NCBI GenBank assembly: GCA_044375915.1
Contig: JBILLU010000076.1
Span: forward strand, 1-14,671
Length of the DNA: 14,671 nt
Source: JAFEBO01 sp044375915
GTDB lineage: Bacteria > Planctomycetota > Phycisphaerae > Phycisphaerales > UBA1924
Reading direction: 5' to 3'
In this document: piece after piece, positions 12,922 through 14,671 of the stretch
Layout: each line of letters begins with the position of its first letter
How positions within the stretch are numbered: position 1 is the first letter of the stretch
Translations under genes and position numbers: made by a program
Notes under the pieces: generated by a model
Told to the model about the DNA's origin: nothing
Seen by the model: the letters and a program-made list of their open reading frames with translations, nothing else
Databases searched by the model: none

Positions 12922-14671
12922 ATGATCATGAGCATTCTGGCGATCGGCATCATGGCTGGCATCGCCTATTCATGGGGCTCGCGTGGCGGGTTCTCCTCGA
13001 TGCTGAACTGCTTCTGCGTGCTGCTCGCCGGTGCCATCGGCTACGGCCTTTGGGAGCATGTGGCGACGTGGTTGATCGGTGCAGCCGGCCCCCGCGGCAT
13101 GAGCGCCTTTCTCGCCGACATCGCCTGGGGTGCCGGACTCGCGATCCCCTTTGCCATCTCGCTCGCCATCCTGCGCGGCATCGTCGATGGCCTCATCCGA
13201 AAGAACCTGAAGTTCAGCCCCGCCGGCGACTGGATCGTCGGCTGCGGGTTTGGCGCGGTGTCCGGCCTCGTCATTTCCGGCGTCAGCGTGCAGACCCTCA
13301 GCGGCATGCGGCTTGGAACCGAGGCTCTGGGCTACGCAGCCATCACCAGCGACAACAGCGGCAACATCCAGCGCGGCTCTGGTCTCATCCTGCCCACCGA
13401 TCGCATCACCGCCTGGATGTACTCCGGTCTCAGCCGCGGCACGTTCGCCAGCCCGACGCCGATGGCCCAGTGGAACCCGGATCCCACGGTGCTCGCCGCC
13501 AGCACCCGCGCGTCCTTCAGCGAGGGCAAGGGCCGCAACTCGATCAAGACCGCCGACTTTGAGGTCGTCGGTCGCTACCTGCTCGACCCAGCCAAGATGA
13601 CCGCCGTGCCCCCGCCGCCCAAGCCGGCGAACCTGCCCCAGGGCGCACCCACCCCGGCCCCGGTTGATTTCAGCGATCTGCGTGCCGATCTCTTCGACCC
13701 AGGCCCGCAGACCGCGAAGATGTACGACGGCGCCCCGGTCGACAAGACCGCCAAGCTCCACGGCATCATCGTGAAGTTCCGCGCAGGCGCCAAGGAACGC
13801 GCGAGTGGCCAGTTCATCATCAGCAACGGTCAGATCTACATCATCGCGGAGGACGATTCCGGCCGACGCGAGGTCTACTTCCCCTCGGCCGCGATCTGCA
13901 AGGCCGAGGCCGGCAAAGTCGGCATCGCCCGGTTCCGGTACGACTCCAAGGACACGCACCTGGCCTCGCTGGGCGGCGACTCGGAGTCGAACTGGGCCTT
14001 CGAGTTCTTCCTGCCCCCGGAGTTTGATCCCAAGGCCGTCGTCGTCAAGGGCACGCGGGTGCGCCTCGATGAGGACGACAAGTTCAAGCCGGTGGAGTTC
14101 GAGAACCGTCAGAAGCGTGACGCGCTCATCGCAGCCGGACAGCTGACCGTCGGCAATGCTGGCGGGAAGATCGACGAAACCCGCGCGATGCGCATCACCG
14201 CCGACGGCAATGCCCCACCGGCCGGCGTGAGCGTCAACAACCAGATCGGCGTCACACTCCAGGACGGCACACTGGGCTCGGGCATGACGGTTACGAACAA
14301 CCGCATCGCGGCCGGCGAATTGACGATCGATCCCAAGGACACGCAGGGCCGAGGCCTCGACCAGTCCCTCCGCGTCGACAAGTTCGCGCACCCCGAACAG
14401 GTCGGCCTGATGCGCATCGATGTCGGCTCCGCCCAGGGCGAGAACAGCCTGCTCGGTGCCGCGGTCCGCGAGGCCGAAGCCGACGCTTCCACTCCTGCCA
14501 CCCCGTTTGTGGTCGATTCCAACGGCGTCAAGTACGACGCCGTCGGCTACATCTATCAGGACTCCACGAAGTTCAACATCAAGTATGCGATCGGCGAGCC
14601 GATCCGTTCGACCAACGACATCCCGCGTCTGTCGCGCAGCAAGCCCGACCAGCGCATGCAGCTCGTCTTCG
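12922..14671 (+). CDS. CvpA-like membrane protein with large soluble C-terminal part (partial)
   Basis: The frame is open from ATG 12922 to the window edge, giving 583 residues without a stop. Four hydrophobic segments (about 2-17, 27-45, 66-88, 103-124) match the layout of the CvpA (colicin V production) family. SRGGF (20-24) after the first helix and AGDWIVGCGFGAVSGLV (101-117) as the last helix are the most CvpA-like parts. From about residue 130 the chain is soluble, with a proline-rich linker (230-247, PPPPKPANLPQGAPTPAP) and then more than 330 residues I cannot assign; CvpA itself is only about 160 residues. GAGAGGG at 12907-12913 supports ATG 12922; ATG 12901 is in frame but lacks a ribosome site. 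It lies 100 bases after the GspE-like gene and is probably co-transcribed. The C-terminal function is unknown. Confidence 0.75.
   Translation, partial: MIMSILAIGIMAGIAYSWGSRGGFSSMLNCFCVLLAGAIGYGLWEHVATWLIGAAGPRGMSAFLADIAWGAGLAIPFAISLAILRGIVDGLIRKNLKFSPAGDWIVGCGFGAVSGLVISGVSVQTLSGMRLGTEALGYAAITSDNSGNIQRGSGLILPTDRITAWMYSGLSRGTFASPTPMAQWNPDPTVLAASTRASFSEGKGRNSIKTADFEVVGRYLLDPAKMTAVPPPPKPANLPQGAPTPAPVDFSDLRADLFDPGPQTAKMYDGAPVDKTAKLHGIIVKFRAGAKERASGQFIISNGQIYIIAEDDSGRREVYFPSAAICKAEAGKVGIARFRYDSKDTHLASLGGDSESNWAFEFFLPPEFDPKAVVVKGTRVRLDEDDKFKPVEFENRQKRDALIAAGQLTVGNAGGKIDETRAMRITADGNAPPAGVSVNNQIGVTLQDGTLGSGMTVTNNRIAAGELTIDPKDTQGRGLDQSLRVDKFAHPEQVGLMRIDVGSAQGENSLLGAAVREAEADASTPATPFVVDSNGVKYDAVGYIYQDSTKFNIKYAIGEPIRSTNDIPRLSRSKPDQRMQLVF

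Overview
The window is GC-rich bacterial DNA with strongly C/G-biased third codon positions, tightly packed genes, ATGA/GTGA/TTGA stop-start overlaps, Shine-Dalgarno sites and several intrinsic terminators. There is no rRNA, CRISPR array, insertion sequence or prophage. The taxon cannot be proved from sequence alone. The divergent sigma-70-type factor without a visible region 3, and a PilT ATPase beside a membrane-tethered GspE/PilB-like protein, would fit Planctomycetota (perhaps Phycisphaerae). That is a low-confidence inference.

Left edge (1-421): the last 21 bases of a tRNA without encoded CCA, followed by its terminator. Next comes a small unit of unknown function: a weak promoter, a possible leaderless 30-residue ORF, and a strong terminator. 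Region 422-6658: a same-strand metabolic cluster encodes (1) a short citrate-synthase/citryl-CoA-lyase-fold enzyme, (2) an HD-domain protein with a changed metal motif, (3) a single-chain aconitase/homoaconitase-type hydratase, (4) an isocitrate/isopropylmalate-type decarboxylating dehydrogenase and (5) an MmgE/PrpD-family dehydratase. Genes 1 to 4 are translationally overlapped; gene 5 follows after about 100 bases. Together they look like a condensation, dehydration/isomerisation and oxidative decarboxylation line acting on a tricarboxylic acid. The true substrate (citrate, methylcitrate, homocitrate-like or other) is not visible in the sequence.

Region 6679-8091: a convergent Mn-type superoxide dismutase, then a long gene-free interval. 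The interval holds an AT-rich patch, a perfect DnaA-box nonamer, a good promoter and an unusually long structured leader. Region 8092-9390: a sigma-70-family factor with regions 2 and 4 but no recognisable region 3 and without the promoter-melting tryptophan pair, closed by a strong terminator.

Region 9391-14671: a gene-poor spacer with a nested inverted repeat, then a complete PilT-like retraction ATPase with its terminator. After that come a three-helix membrane-anchored GspE/PilB homologue whose Walker A lysine, Walker B glutamate and His-box histidine are all replaced, and a CvpA-like membrane protein with a long soluble C-terminal part that runs off the right edge. The last three genes may belong to a type IV pilus or type II secretion-related machine.
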